DNA from: Pseudomonas lini | Lineage (GTDB): Bacteria > Pseudomonadota > Gammaproteobacteria > Pseudomonadales > Pseudomonadaceae | Assembly (NCBI RefSeq): GCF_030812475.1 | Contig: NZ_JAUSSR010000019.1 | Location: forward strand, 1 to 64,000 | Direction of reading: 5' to 3' | Length of the DNA: 64,000 nucleotides | Part shown: positions 7,436 through 16,692 of the stretch, piece after piece | How the letters are laid out: every line of letters starts with the position of its first letter | Position numbering within the stretch: position 1 is the first letter of the stretch | Notes under the pieces: generated by a model | Seen by the model: only the letters and a program-made list of their open reading frames with translations | Told to the model about the DNA's origin: nothing | The model's database searches: none | Program-made: the position numbers and the translations under genes

Positions 7436-8782
7436 ATGAAGGCGCTCACCGATCCTCCTGACGGAAGTAATGCCACATCCGCTCAGGTGGATCCTAGCCG
7501 GGTCATAGCATCGCTGTCCCGCGATGGGGTCAGCCTCGAACTGAAAACCATTGATCTTTGTTTTCTGGCGGGGCTCTATCTGCGGGCGGACAAGGCGGCT
7601 CTGGCATCGTTCGAGGAGGAAGTACTCGTAGACCTATTCGGACAGGTCTGCGATATCGTCGAACCCACTGCGGAAAATCCACGTAAACGCGCCACCCATG
7701 CCATTCAACGCCTGCGTGAGCAGCGCATGCTTGCTCGCGTAGATGGGGCGGGGGTTATTCATGCCGGTGAGTACGCCCTGACTCGACTGGCCGCTGCGGT
7801 GGTTGAGTACTTTTTAGCGGATGAGGCGCTGACGCGAGAGAGCCTGACGTTGCTGACGGGCACTCTTCGTGCGCAATTGGTTGCAATATTGGATGTCGCA
7901 AAAAAGGCAACGGATGAGCGCGCATGGCGCGAGGGAGTCATCGGGCCGCTTCGCGTGACGGTGGGCGATCTTGTCGCGGGAATCGAGCGTCGACAACGGG
8001 GCCTCGATGCCCAGCAGGAGGAGGTGCAATCCGAAATAGCTCAGCTGTTGGTAGCGGATTGGTTTCACGCGGTGAATCGCTGTCAGGAGCTGCTAGACAC
8101 CACGACAGTCACGTTGCGTGAATTGAATGAAGTCTTGCTCCGCGACACTCATCACTTGGTCGAATCGCTACAGCACATTCAGGCACTTGCCAATACTGCC
8201 CAATATTTCGAAGCTGAGGAAGTTGCTCAGCGTGTGATTGAGCATATTGACCGAATAGCGGACTGGGGAGGTGCCCGGCAACATGCCTGGTCTGAATATT
8301 ACCGGCGGGTACACCGTTATCTGCGTGATGTGGTTCGACTGGATCCTGATCGAGCACTGAGCCAGCGTCTGCTTGATCAGTTGACGGCTTGGCCATCAAG
8401 GCCTTTTTACATGCTGGTAACGCAGGTGCCGTCAATTCGCCTTTTGCGTCAGCTAGAGCTTAAAGTCGAGCGCCCGCTGGTGGCTCGTGTTCGCGTTGAT
8501 CGGGAAGCGAATCCGCAATGGGTCGAGCCCGAGGATAAGATTGCAGACTTGGAAGCTCTGACCAGAGCAGCTGTTGAAGGCGGTGCTCGAACGCTTTCTG
8601 CGGTGCTTGGACAGGTACTTGCCGGGCTCCCTGTGTCCGAGCATTACCTGGCTGTAGGGAGAATCGCGAACGTCCTGGTCAAAATTACCCAGGTCTCCAG
8701 TGCGAAAGAACGCTTATGGGAAGTACTTGGCGAACTGGAGGTCGAGGAGTGGGACATAGGCACAAACAAGGATAAGTTTTGA
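7436..8782 (+). CDS. mksF: MukF-like kleisin (MksF / JetA position)
   Basis: A 448-residue MukF-type kleisin, close in length to E. coli MukF (440). The N-terminal winged-helix region contains SLELKTIDLCFLAGLYLRAD. The central segment (WREGVIGPLRVTVGDLVAGIERRQRGLDAQQ, IAQLLVADWFHAVNRCQELL, TLRELNEVLL) matches the same stretch of MukF almost position for position. Next comes the RIADWG...YRRVHRYLRDVVRLD helix, and a C-terminal winged-helix end. Kleisins bridge the two SMC heads. The start at 7436 has GAGGG 9 bases upstream; two upstream in-frame starts lack this. It is the first gene of a four-gene operon in which each stop overlaps the next start. In the Wadjet scheme this is the JetA slot. 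Confidence 0.92.
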   Translation: MKALTDPPDGSNATSAQVDPSRVIASLSRDGVSLELKTIDLCFLAGLYLRADKAALASFEEEVLVDLFGQVCDIVEPTAENPRKRATHAIQRLREQRMLARVDGAGVIHAGEYALTRLAAAVVEYFLADEALTRESLTLLTGTLRAQLVAILDVAKKATDERAWREGVIGPLRVTVGDLVAGIERRQRGLDAQQEEVQSEIAQLLVADWFHAVNRCQELLDTTTVTLRELNEVLLRDTHHLVESLQHIQALANTAQYFEAEEVAQRVIEHIDRIADWGGARQHAWSEYYRRVHRYLRDVVRLDPDRALSQRLLDQLTAWPSRPFYMLVTQVPSIRLLRQLELKVERPLVARVRVDREANPQWVEPEDKIADLEALTRAAVEGGARTLSAVLGQVLAGLPVSEHYLAVGRIANVLVKITQVSSAKERLWEVLGELEVEEWDIGTNKDKF

Positions 8783-9456
8783 TGGAGTCTGGATTTCAAA
8801 CACTCGAAGAGGTTATCGGTGATGAGAGCTTTCCTGAAGTGGACCTCACGTTGCGACGTGGCCGTCATATAGGCCGCGATGATGGCTCCCTTTACGAGTT
8901 TTTAGTAGATGCCCAGTCGCTGCTTGAGATTTTTTACCGTCGGTATGGTTGTGAGCTCGTTCAACGTAGCGACGGCTTTTTTTACCTGCTGCCCACAGGG
9001 GACCGATTAGGTCGGAGGCAGCTTTCGGCAGGTGAGATGTTGGTTGGGCAAACGCTTGCCTTGCTTTATCTGGATCCCACGACCCTTCAGCTCGCGGGCG
9101 TAGTGAGTCGCGAAGACGTTTTACAGCGGTTATCCGGGCTCCTTGGCGCCGAGCGACTGTTCTTTGCGCTAAATCCGCGCAAGCAAAGATATATCGAGCA
9201 CACGGCGGGAGAAACCATCCGCTCGCAATTGGCGGAGGTGCTGCGTCGCCTGACTGAGCTGGGCTTTATCGATCTGTTCGAGGAAAGCCGCATTCGATTG
9301 CGTCCGGCCTTGATGCGTTTTGCCGACCCGGTGCGTGGTCTTCAAGATTCACAGTCAGCGCTTGAGCAACTGATCGATCGTGGTGAGTTGGTGGTCGACA
9401 ACTACGGCAGTGAGGACGGGGAAAACGCAAAAAATGACGAGGGAAGTGACTTATGA
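8782..9456 (+). CDS. mksE: MukE-like kleisin-associated protein (MksE / JetB position)
   Basis: A 224-residue MukE homologue (E. coli MukE is about 225-234). Diagnostic matches are FPEVDLTLRRGRHIGRDD, LLEIFYRRYGCELVQRSDGFFYLLP, and MLVGQTLALLYLDP followed by two winged-helix-like segments. The C-terminus is acidic, as in MukE. MukE dimers bind the kleisin and regulate SMC head engagement. The ATG overlaps the mksF stop as TGATG, which sets the start; an in-frame TTG one codon earlier is less likely. Confidence 0.92.
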   Translation: MESGFQTLEEVIGDESFPEVDLTLRRGRHIGRDDGSLYEFLVDAQSLLEIFYRRYGCELVQRSDGFFYLLPTGDRLGRRQLSAGEMLVGQTLALLYLDPTTLQLAGVVSREDVLQRLSGLLGAERLFFALNPRKQRYIEHTAGETIRSQLAEVLRRLTELGFIDLFEESRIRLRPALMRFADPVRGLQDSQSALEQLIDRGELVVDNYGSEDGENAKNDEGSDL

Positions 9457-12400
9457 GCCGAACGCGCGCTGTTGCTCTGGTTCTCGTGAACTGGAAAGGC
9501 GTTTTCTACGAACGATATTTACTCGATCGGCATGTCACGGCGTTGGAAGGTGCCAATGGTTCTGGCAAGACTACGGTGATGATTGCTGCTTATGTGGTGT
9601 TGTTGCCCGATATGTCACGTCTACGTTTCACCAATCTCGGTGAAACCGGTGCGACAGGTGGCGACAAAGGAATATGGGGTCGATTGGGCGAGTCTGGGCG
9701 GCCCTCATACGTCGTTCTTGAGTTCGCGCTGGAAGGGCAGCGTCGGCTAATTGCCGGTGTACATCTCGAGCGCAAGAGCGAGCCTTCTATCGACCCCACT
9801 CCGTTCATTATTTCCGGCCTTGAGGATAGCAGTCGCTTACAGGACTTGTTGTTACTGGTCCAAGGAGACAACGAGGCAGTACCTGAACTGCAAGAGCTGC
9901 GTGAAACTAGCGCTCGATTGGGCGGGCGACTTCAGGTTTTCCCTTCAGCTAGAGAGTATTTCGCAACATTGTTCGATCACGGCGTATTGCCAATGCGGAT
10001 GGGCGTCGACGAAGAGCGCAATAAATTCAATGAAATGCTGCGTACCAGTATGACAGGTGGAATTTCACGCGCATTGACATCAGAACTGCGCGGTTTTCTG
10101 CTCAAAGAAGAAACCGGCCTCGCTGACACCCTCCAACGCATGAAAGCCAACCTGGATGCGTGCCGACGTACTCGAACAGAAGTCCAAGAGTCCCGGCGCC
10201 TTGAGCAGGAAATTGGCGACGTATTCCATTCAGGCCAGGCAATGTTCACAGCCGCTTTTCTTTCCGTTGGCGAGCGTGCTGCAGAGCTCGAGCGTCGCGT
10301 GGAAGAGGCTCAGAAATGCTACATCGAAGCAGTGCAAGCCCACACCGATGCCGATGAGTCTCTGGGCAATACAGAAAAGGAGCTGGGAGCACTCAAGGTA
10401 CAGCTTGGCGACACCAATCGTTCGCTCACGCAGGCGGAGAATTGGCAGGAGCGCATGGGCGATGCAGTAGTCGCGTTACAAACATTGGATCATTGCCGGG
10501 AGGTTTTGACAGCTGCGCAGCTTGAGGCTGAGCGGACGCTTGAGCAGCGTCAACTCACCGAGGCAGCGTTTGAACGTCGACGTGAGGAGCGCCATCGGGC
10601 ACAGACTGATTATGAAAATGCCGTTCAGGGTCAACTTGATCTCGAGGTCGGCATTGAGCAACTTTATCGTCGTGCGGGTGCTTTTCGACAGGCGAAGAGG
10701 CATCTGGAAGCGGCGCAAAAGTTCTTGGTAGTTCCGGCGCTTGTCGTTGCCGAGTTCGACGGTTGGCTAGTTCATTCCCGTGATGAGCTCGAAGCGGTTG
10801 ATCACGAGCGCCGAACGCTGATGACTCAATTGGCCGATTCCGAGGAGCATCGCAAACGTCATGGGGCAACAATCGGAGCTCTATTCGCCATGGTTGGAGA
10901 TGTAACGATCCCGGCGGCGGAAGCGTACCAGGTCGCAGCTAATGTCTTGCGCCAGTACCGAGATGATAGGGCCATCGCAAATCGTCTGCCATTCATCAAG
11001 CAGGCTGTCGATTCGCAGCGCCCACTCGTTGAGCGTCAGGTGAAAATTCGCGCCCTGGCTGATCGATTAACTATTACCTGGCCAATTGAATCGGCAGTCG
11101 AAACGATTAAAACGCTTCTGGGTAGTGCGGAAGCTGAGCGCAGTGCTTATGAGCAGAAAAGTCGTGACACAGGGCACAGACGTGCGTCTGTTCTATCCGA
11201 TTTGCAAGACATGGACGCTCGTTGTAACGAACTCGATGGATTAGCGCCGTCTTGGCGCGAACATGCGGCGAGAGCGCTACGGATAAGCGACCATTTGGGT
11301 GTGCAGCTTCTCAGTCGGGCCGATTTGGATTTGGCGCGCGGCGCGCTGGAAAAGCAACTGTCCGAGTTACGTGGGAGTGAAGTGTTTACCAAGACATCTC
11401 ACGAGCGTTTGCTTGGCGAGTCCCGAGCGCTGCTCACGTCTGGAGGACCATTTCCTGAGGAGCTTCTGCGTTTACGCGATCAGGTGGGCGCTGATTTGCT
11501 GGCGGCCAGTTTCGATGATGTGGGGCTTCATGAAGCGGCAGTATTAGAGGCGCGACTTGGTCCGTTGAGTCAGGCTCTGATCGTGGATAACCCCGAGGAG
11601 GTCGCCAGGCGTCTGCATCAACGTGCTGAATCATTGCCAGATGTATTGTTGATTTCACAAGATGCCGATCTGGAGTCATGGTTGCTATCACCTGAATTGG
11701 GCGTGGGCGATGGCAATGATGTGATCGTGTCGGAGGGCATGACGTTACGAGTTTCCCGTATTCCGCCGCACCCAAGGCTTGGCAGGCGTGCCCGGGAGGT
11801 TCGCGCCGAAGAGTTACGTGTCGAGGCCCAAGTCCTGGCGCTGGAAATGGAGGTTTTGCGCAGCAGACGACATTTGCTTGAGGGGTTGTCTGCTGAGGGT
11901 AATGATTTGTTGGCCGATCATGGGCTTTGGCTTTCAGAGGATCCCGCCATGGCCCGTTGCGCATTGCAGGAAAGGATTAATGCAACGCAGTATTTGAGCG
12001 AGTCATTATGCGAGGAAATCTTGAGTAATGACCAAGCGGCTCAGGCACTTTATCCTCTCATCGATGGTTTGCGTACGCTGTTAGCGGATGCCTTTATGCT
12101 TGAAGCGCCAGATCATGCTGAACGTCTGGCTGAGTTGGAAAGTGAGCAGAGTGCGGCCTTGATTGCTCTTCAAGAGACAACGCGCACAAAAAACTTCGTG
12201 GACATCATCGAGAGGGATATGACCGTATTGCGTCAGCTGCCGCTGGAGGCTGATGAAGTCGAATGTTTGCGTCTGCGTGTTGCCGATCTCCAGTCTCGAC
12301 GAGATTGCTTGGTGTCAGCCCTCGAGTCACTTGAGTACCTGGTGGCTAATCGTCAGGCTCTTGGCTGGTCTGAGGCACCGCAGCGTTTGGAGGATCAACA

Positions 12401-13871
12401 GGCACTGTTACCGGCACTCCAGGCCCAATTAAACGAGGCAAAGTTGTCTCAGGGGATGGCTGAGACGGCTGAAGTCGAGGCGCAAGAGATACAGCAGTCT
12501 GCAGTCACGACTTGGCAATCAGCTAATGCTGTTCAACAGACTGCCCTCCGTGAACACGCGGCTTCTGTCCGCCGATTTGAGGCGTTGGCAATTCCTTCCC
12601 CCAGTGAAGCGGCATTGCGGGACGCCGAGCAAGAAGTTGAATGCCTCCGTAGTGCACTGAATGCACAGAATGAACGGCGTGACCTATTGGTAGAGGAGAT
12701 TGGAAAGCAGAGAAATATAGTCGAGACCACTCAGCGGGAGATGACTTCAACCAGCGAAAAGCTGACTAGTGAGCGACGCGAAGCTGATCCCGCGATCGCG
12801 CGATGGAAGCACCTGCAAGATATGGTCGTTGCCAACGGCTTGATGGCCGGGATCCAATCTTCACGAGAGCAGTTGGGTGACGCTCGCGGATCTCCCAACC
12901 TTCGTCAGCTTGCTCAGACATCGCGCACATTGCTACTCGAGCGCCTCGGTCGTGCGCAGGGTGGTGATGCGTTGGTGAGGCAGTTCAAGCAACAGGCAAA
13001 CGTCGATGCCACCGCTGATGATGTGTATCTGGAGCTTTGGTTGACGGTTCGGGATTGGTTGCGTCACCGCTTGCCTGCACAAATCGCGGAAGTTGATGAT
13101 CCCCGAGAGTCCCTGCATCGTCTTCGAGAGCAACTATCGGGATTAGAAGAGCGATTGATGCGACAGGAAGGTGATCTTCGAGGGGCTAGCGAGGATGTTG
13201 CCCGTGGCATTGATGTACAAGTACGCAAGGCTCGTGGTCAGGTCAGCCGTCTCAATGAACGTTTGGTGGGGGTCAGCTTCGGCAGCATTAAAAGTATCCG
13301 GGTGCGCCAGAGTACGGTCGAGCGGATGGAAAATGTATTGCGTGCGTTGCGCGATGGTGCTGCTCAGCAATTATTGTTTCAAGAAAACATGCCGATCGAA
13401 GAAGCGTTGGTCGAAATTTTTCAACGCTATGGTGGAAGCAAAAGCGGCGGACAGCGCTTGCTCGATTACCGAGAGTACGTGCATCTACAAGTTGAGATTC
13501 GTCGTATGGCGGGGGCTGACTGGGAAGTTGCAAATCCGACTCGGCTATCGACCGGTGAGGCCATTGGCGTGGGGGCGGCATTGATGATTGTTATCCTCAG
13601 CGAATGGGAGCGTGATGCCAACTTGTTGCGAGGCAGGAGATCCCATGGATCATTGCGGTTTTTGTTTCTGGATGAAGCCAATCGTCTGGATCCAGATAAC
13701 CTTGGTGTGCTGTTTGATCTGTGCCAGACGCTGGATCTGCAACTGCTGATCGCTGCCCCCGAGGTTGCTCGCGTCGAAGGTAATACGACCTATCGCCTGG
13801 TCCGAGATGTCACTCCAGACGGACGAGAAGAGGTGCGAGTTACCGGGCGTCGTACACGGGGGGATTCGTGA
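9453..13871 (+). CDS. mksB: MukB-like SMC ATPase (MksB / JetC position)
   Basis: A 1472-residue SMC-like ATPase, the size of MukB (1486) and much larger than the ~950-1100-residue MksB/JetC proteins I recall. The N-terminal head has LVNWKGVFYERYLLD, Walker A GANGSGKTT (33-41) and TGATGGDKGIWGRL, all in MukB order. Long coiled-coil arms flank a hinge at about 700-780 whose sequence (LPDVLLISQDADLESW, LRVSRIPPHPRLGRRAREVRAEEL) matches the MukB hinge, not the Smc hinge. The C-terminal head carries signature LSTGEAIGVG (from about 1365) and Walker B FLFLDEA (about 1403-1409). It should extrude DNA loops with MksF and MksE. It overlaps its neighbours by 4 and 1 bases. With the downstream nuclease, the role is most likely recognition and cutting of circular plasmids. 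Confidence 0.95.
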   Translation: MSRTRAVALVLVNWKGVFYERYLLDRHVTALEGANGSGKTTVMIAAYVVLLPDMSRLRFTNLGETGATGGDKGIWGRLGESGRPSYVVLEFALEGQRRLIAGVHLERKSEPSIDPTPFIISGLEDSSRLQDLLLLVQGDNEAVPELQELRETSARLGGRLQVFPSAREYFATLFDHGVLPMRMGVDEERNKFNEMLRTSMTGGISRALTSELRGFLLKEETGLADTLQRMKANLDACRRTRTEVQESRRLEQEIGDVFHSGQAMFTAAFLSVGERAAELERRVEEAQKCYIEAVQAHTDADESLGNTEKELGALKVQLGDTNRSLTQAENWQERMGDAVVALQTLDHCREVLTAAQLEAERTLEQRQLTEAAFERRREERHRAQTDYENAVQGQLDLEVGIEQLYRRAGAFRQAKRHLEAAQKFLVVPALVVAEFDGWLVHSRDELEAVDHERRTLMTQLADSEEHRKRHGATIGALFAMVGDVTIPAAEAYQVAANVLRQYRDDRAIANRLPFIKQAVDSQRPLVERQVKIRALADRLTITWPIESAVETIKTLLGSAEAERSAYEQKSRDTGHRRASVLSDLQDMDARCNELDGLAPSWREHAARALRISDHLGVQLLSRADLDLARGALEKQLSELRGSEVFTKTSHERLLGESRALLTSGGPFPEELLRLRDQVGADLLAASFDDVGLHEAAVLEARLGPLSQALIVDNPEEVARRLHQRAESLPDVLLISQDADLESWLLSPELGVGDGNDVIVSEGMTLRVSRIPPHPRLGRRAREVRAEELRVEAQVLALEMEVLRSRRHLLEGLSAEGNDLLADHGLWLSEDPAMARCALQERINATQYLSESLCEEILSNDQAAQALYPLIDGLRTLLADAFMLEAPDHAERLAELESEQSAALIALQETTRTKNFVDIIERDMTVLRQLPLEADEVECLRLRVADLQSRRDCLVSALESLEYLVANRQALGWSEAPQRLEDQQALLPALQAQLNEAKLSQGMAETAEVEAQEIQQSAVTTWQSANAVQQTALREHAASVRRFEALAIPSPSEAALRDAEQEVECLRSALNAQNERRDLLVEEIGKQRNIVETTQREMTSTSEKLTSERREADPAIARWKHLQDMVVANGLMAGIQSSREQLGDARGSPNLRQLAQTSRTLLLERLGRAQGGDALVRQFKQQANVDATADDVYLELWLTVRDWLRHRLPAQIAEVDDPRESLHRLREQLSGLEERLMRQEGDLRGASEDVARGIDVQVRKARGQVSRLNERLVGVSFGSIKSIRVRQSTVERMENVLRALRDGAAQQLLFQENMPIEEALVEIFQRYGGSKSGGQRLLDYREYVHLQVEIRRMAGADWEVANPTRLSTGEAIGVGAALMIVILSEWERDANLLRGRRSHGSLRFLFLDEANRLDPDNLGVLFDLCQTLDLQLLIAAPEVARVEGNTTYRLVRDVTPDGREEVRVTGRRTRGDS

Positions 13872-14857
13872 TGTGGCAGACACCGGAACAATGCCTGGCA
13901 TTGCTTGAGTTATTGGTGCGCTCGACCCTGAAGCGACGTAGTTTGCAAAACACCGTTTTTGATATGCTGGCAGAGCTTCCCTGGACCCGCGCGACTGGCC
14001 GTCGAGATGAAATCGGCCTCGTGGCAGAACGACGAGCGGAGCTCGTCGAGTTGATCGGGCGGGTCTGGCCGCAGTGGCATGAAGTGCTGGCGCAATTGAC
14101 AGCTTTTGATCTGCCACCTACACCCGTCGGCTGGGCAAAACTGCAAGATATTCATCGCGCCAACAACTTGCCTCTGCTCCCGTTGCGCCTTAACCGACGC
14201 ACCGCGGCGTCCTTGGTTGCTTCACATTCCAAAGCGATACTAACCGCGAGCAGGCACTCAGCTCTTGGGGCTACGGAAGCGACTCACGATGGATTGGTCA
14301 GAATACGACCTTCTCAAGGGCTGGTGGCACAAAGTCTCAGGGGTAACCTGGATCTTGGGGCTCTTGCAGACATACTGGGTGAAGTACCTATCCCTGAACG
14401 GGCTCTGTTGGATGGGCTAGTGCTTCAAGGCGAAATTCGTGCTGTTTTGCTGGTGGAGAACCTGGGAGCCTGGCGGGACTTCCCGGAAATGCACGGCTGG
14501 TTGCTGGTCCACATACCCGGTTGGGATACTGCAACGGCGCTCCTGCTGCTGAACGGCATTGACCGAAGCGTACCTGTGATTCACTTTGGTGACCTGGACC
14601 CTAATGGGGTTCGCATCTATCTACATTTGCGGAAGAAACTGCCCGATTTGCTTTGGTTTGTTCCACCTTTTTGGGGGGAATGCGCCACTCCGAGATCCCT
14701 TGATGAGCCTTGGCCTGATGACCTTTCGTTTGATGGCGCGCCAGCATTGTTGGCGGTACTTATAGAGAGCAAGCAATGGCTCGAACAGGAGCCACTGGTT
14801 GTTGATGGCAGGACGGTGAAGGCGCTGGAGGCCTTGTTGCCGACCACTCTCACTTAA
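13871..14857 (+). CDS. mksG: TOPRIM-domain nuclease (MksG / JetD type)
   Basis: A 328-residue protein with an N-terminal basic/helical arm domain (about 1-180) and a C-terminal TOPRIM domain. The metal-binding residues are visible: E196 in LLVENLGAW and the D241-x-D243 pair in HFGDLDPNG, with later acidic residues around WLEQEPLV. JetD/MksG proteins are the DNA-cutting subunit of Wadjet/MksBEFG systems, and the DLDPxG form of the motif is typical of them. The ATG at 13871 overlaps the mksB stop (TGATG). Its stop codon interlocks with the convergent dusA stop (TTAA, 14854-14857), leaving no spacer or terminator. I cannot assign the Wadjet subtype by eye. Confidence 0.9.
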   Translation: MWQTPEQCLALLELLVRSTLKRRSLQNTVFDMLAELPWTRATGRRDEIGLVAERRAELVELIGRVWPQWHEVLAQLTAFDLPPTPVGWAKLQDIHRANNLPLLPLRLNRRTAASLVASHSKAILTASRHSALGATEATHDGLVRIRPSQGLVAQSLRGNLDLGALADILGEVPIPERALLDGLVLQGEIRAVLLVENLGAWRDFPEMHGWLLVHIPGWDTATALLLLNGIDRSVPVIHFGDLDPNGVRIYLHLRKKLPDLLWFVPPFWGECATPRSLDEPWPDDLSFDGAPALLAVLIESKQWLEQEPLVVDGRTVKALEALLPTTLT

Positions 14858-15873
14858 CGCCCCTCCAACAACTCCGCCGCCTGATCCAGCAACACCAAAG
14901 GCTCTTTAGCCTTGTGAATATCCACCGACAACAACTGCCGAAACTTGCGCGCCCCCGGAAACCCGGTGCCCAGCCCCAACACATGCCGGGTGATGTGGTG
15001 CATCGAGCCGCCGGCATCGATATGCGCCGCGATGTAAGGCCGCAGCTGCGCCAGCGCCTCGGCCCGGCTGATTACCGGCGCCGTGCTGCCGAACAGCTGC
15101 TGATCCACCTCGGCCATCACATAAGGGTTGTGATAAGCCTCACGCCCCAGCATCACCCCGTCGAACGTCTGCAAGTACTCGTGACAAGCCTCCAGCGTCT
15201 TGATCCCGCCGTTGAGAATGATCTCCAGCTCCGGAAAATCCGCCTTCAACCGCGCAGCCACGTCGTAGCGCAGGGGTGGAATATCGCGGTTCTCCTTCGG
15301 CGACAACCCCTCCAGAATCGCAATGCGCGCATGCACCGTAAAACTCGTGCACCCGGCATCCCGAACCGTTCCGACGAAATCACACAGCTCTTCGTAGCTG
15401 TCCCGGCCATTGATCCCGATCCGATGCTTCACCGTCACCGGAATCGACACCGCATCGCGCATCGCCTTCACACAATCGGCCACCAACTGCGGATGCCCCA
15501 TCAGGCACGCGCCGATCATGTTGTTCTGCACCCGGTCACTCGGGCAGCCGACATTCAGATTCACCTCGTCGTAGCCATGGTCCTGAGCCATGCGCGCGCA
15601 CATGGCCAGGTCCAGTGGCACGCTGCCACCGAGTTGCAGGGCAAGTGGGTGTTCGGCTTCGTTGTGGCGCAGGAAGCGCTCGTGATCGCCGTTGAGCAGA
15701 GCGCCAGTGGTGACCATTTCGGTGTAGAGGAGGGCGTGTTTGGAGAGCAGGCGCAGGAAGAAGCGGCAGTGGCGGTCGGTCCAGTCCATCATCGGGGCGA
15801 CGGAGAAGCGGCGGGACGGCTCGGAACGGGCAGGGCTGGTGTTTACGTGCGCTTCAGAAATTTCGAAATTCAT
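14854..15873 (-). CDS. dusA: tRNA-dihydrouridine(20/20a) synthase DusA
   Basis: A 339-residue flavoenzyme that reduces U20/U20a in tRNA. Signatures are RFSVAPMMDWTDRHCR at the N-terminus, LQLGGSVP, and EVNLNVGCPSDRVQNNMIGACLM with the catalytic Cys. Also present are HARIAILEGLSPKENRDIPPLRYD and GVMLGREAYHNPYVMAEVD. The start is placed at MNFEISEAHVNT; upstream codons are not family-like and no strong ribosome site is visible. It is convergent with the nuclease gene, with overlapping stop codons. dusA is a known integration hotspot for mobile elements, though usually at its 5' end. Confidence 0.95.
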   Translation of the reverse strand: MNFEISEAHVNTSPARSEPSRRFSVAPMMDWTDRHCRFFLRLLSKHALLYTEMVTTGALLNGDHERFLRHNEAEHPLALQLGGSVPLDLAMCARMAQDHGYDEVNLNVGCPSDRVQNNMIGACLMGHPQLVADCVKAMRDAVSIPVTVKHRIGINGRDSYEELCDFVGTVRDAGCTSFTVHARIAILEGLSPKENRDIPPLRYDVAARLKADFPELEIILNGGIKTLEACHEYLQTFDGVMLGREAYHNPYVMAEVDQQLFGSTAPVISRAEALAQLRPYIAAHIDAGGSMHHITRHVLGLGTGFPGARKFRQLLSVDIHKAKEPLVLLDQAAELLEGR

Positions 15874-16161
15874 TGATACTGATCTTTTTATACAGCGGTT
15901 TTTGCCCATCTTTTCGAAGTCGGTTGTTTGATGAAACAAGCGAATTCGGCAGTGTAGCAACTGGAAATGGGCACGATCACATCATGTAAGCGCAAGGACA
16001 ATTCGATGGCCTACAGGGCGCAGGTACCAATCAATAGGAACGGGAAGACAGTTTATCAGGAAAAGTCAGGCCTTCGACCGTAACGAGATCACCCGGCATG
16101 GATCAAGCACCACGAATCCCCCGTCTCGGCGCTCCATAAGCATTGACAGAGGTTGTAAAAG
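15874..16161. other. Intergenic region between dusA and the ParD/RelE-type pair
   Basis: About 290 bases with no convincing gene. It must hold the dusA promoter. No integrase, attachment-site repeat or RNA gene was recognised. Confidence 0.4.
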
Positions 16162-16200
16162 GTTTCATTGTGAAACTCTTGGCACCAGATCAGGAGATCT
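16143..16200 (+). promoter_or_regulatory. Promoter/operator region of the ParD/RelE-type pair
   Basis: TTGACA (16143-16148) is a good -35 candidate. GTTTCA-TTG-TGAAAC (16162-16176) is a perfect inverted repeat where the -10 would lie, and AGATC-AGGA-GATCT brackets the ribosome site just before the ATG. Such palindromes fit antitoxin autoregulation. The assignment is positional. Confidence 0.5.
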
Positions 16201-16201
16201 C

Positions 16202-16420
16202 ATGAGTACCGCCATCAAGCTCGACAGTGACCTGGTTGAAGCTGCTCGCATCTATGCTGCAGCTGCGCATCGTTCAACGCCCAAACAGATCGAACATTGG
16301 GCCACCTTGGGCCGGATTGCAGAGCAAAACCCGGAGCTGTCATATGACTTTATCGTTGGGCTTTTGCAGGCCAGGGCCCAAGTGGAGGCGGGCGACGCGA
16401 GTGAGTACACCTTCGGATGA
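16202..16420 (+). CDS. ParD-like antitoxin
   Basis: A 72-residue protein. The N-terminal MSTAIKLDSDLVEAARIYAAAAHRSTPKQIEHWATLGRIAEQNPELS pattern is the ParD-like antitoxin family: a short beta strand, two helices and a conserved STPKQIEHWATLGR block. AGGAG precedes the ATG. Its last codons overlap the toxin start (ATGA). It would bind the promoter palindrome and neutralise the downstream toxin. Confidence 0.88.
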   Translation: MSTAIKLDSDLVEAARIYAAAAHRSTPKQIEHWATLGRIAEQNPELSYDFIVGLLQARAQVEAGDASEYTFG

Positions 16421-16692
16421 AGGTCATACAAGCCAACGAATTTGCCCGTGCTGTAAAGAAGCTGCCAAAACAGCTGAAGGTTGAACTGGATAATGCCGTC
16501 AAATCCATCATGGCCAACCCCTTGCTGGTTGACGCCAAGGTGGCTGATTTGGCGGGTATCCGCGTCTACAAATTCAAGCTGAACAAGCAACTTACACTGT
16601 TGGGATATGAGTACGACGGTGAAACCGTGACCCTGTACCTATTGAAACTTGGCAGTCATGAGAATTTCTATCGCGACCTGAAAAACATGTGA
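16417..16692 (+). CDS. RelE/ParE-superfamily toxin
   Basis: A 91-residue basic protein with the RelE/ParE fold pattern: an N-terminal helix (ANEFARAVKKLPKQLKVELDNAVKSIM), then strands GIRVYKFKLNKQLTLLGYEYDGETVTLYLLKLGSHENFYRDLK. The ending LLKLGSHENFYRDLK is typical of type II toxins annotated RelE/HigB-like. It probably acts as a ribosome-dependent mRNA interferase. It is coupled to the antitoxin by an ATGA overlap. Confidence 0.85.
   Translation: MKVIQANEFARAVKKLPKQLKVELDNAVKSIMANPLLVDAKVADLAGIRVYKFKLNKQLTLLGYEYDGETVTLYLLKLGSHENFYRDLKNM

Noticed and set aside
5741..14857. Integrative element with attachment sites at dusA
   Set aside because: No integrase, excisionase or flanking direct repeat was found, and the insertion is at the dusA 3' side, whereas known dusA-integrating elements use its 5' end.
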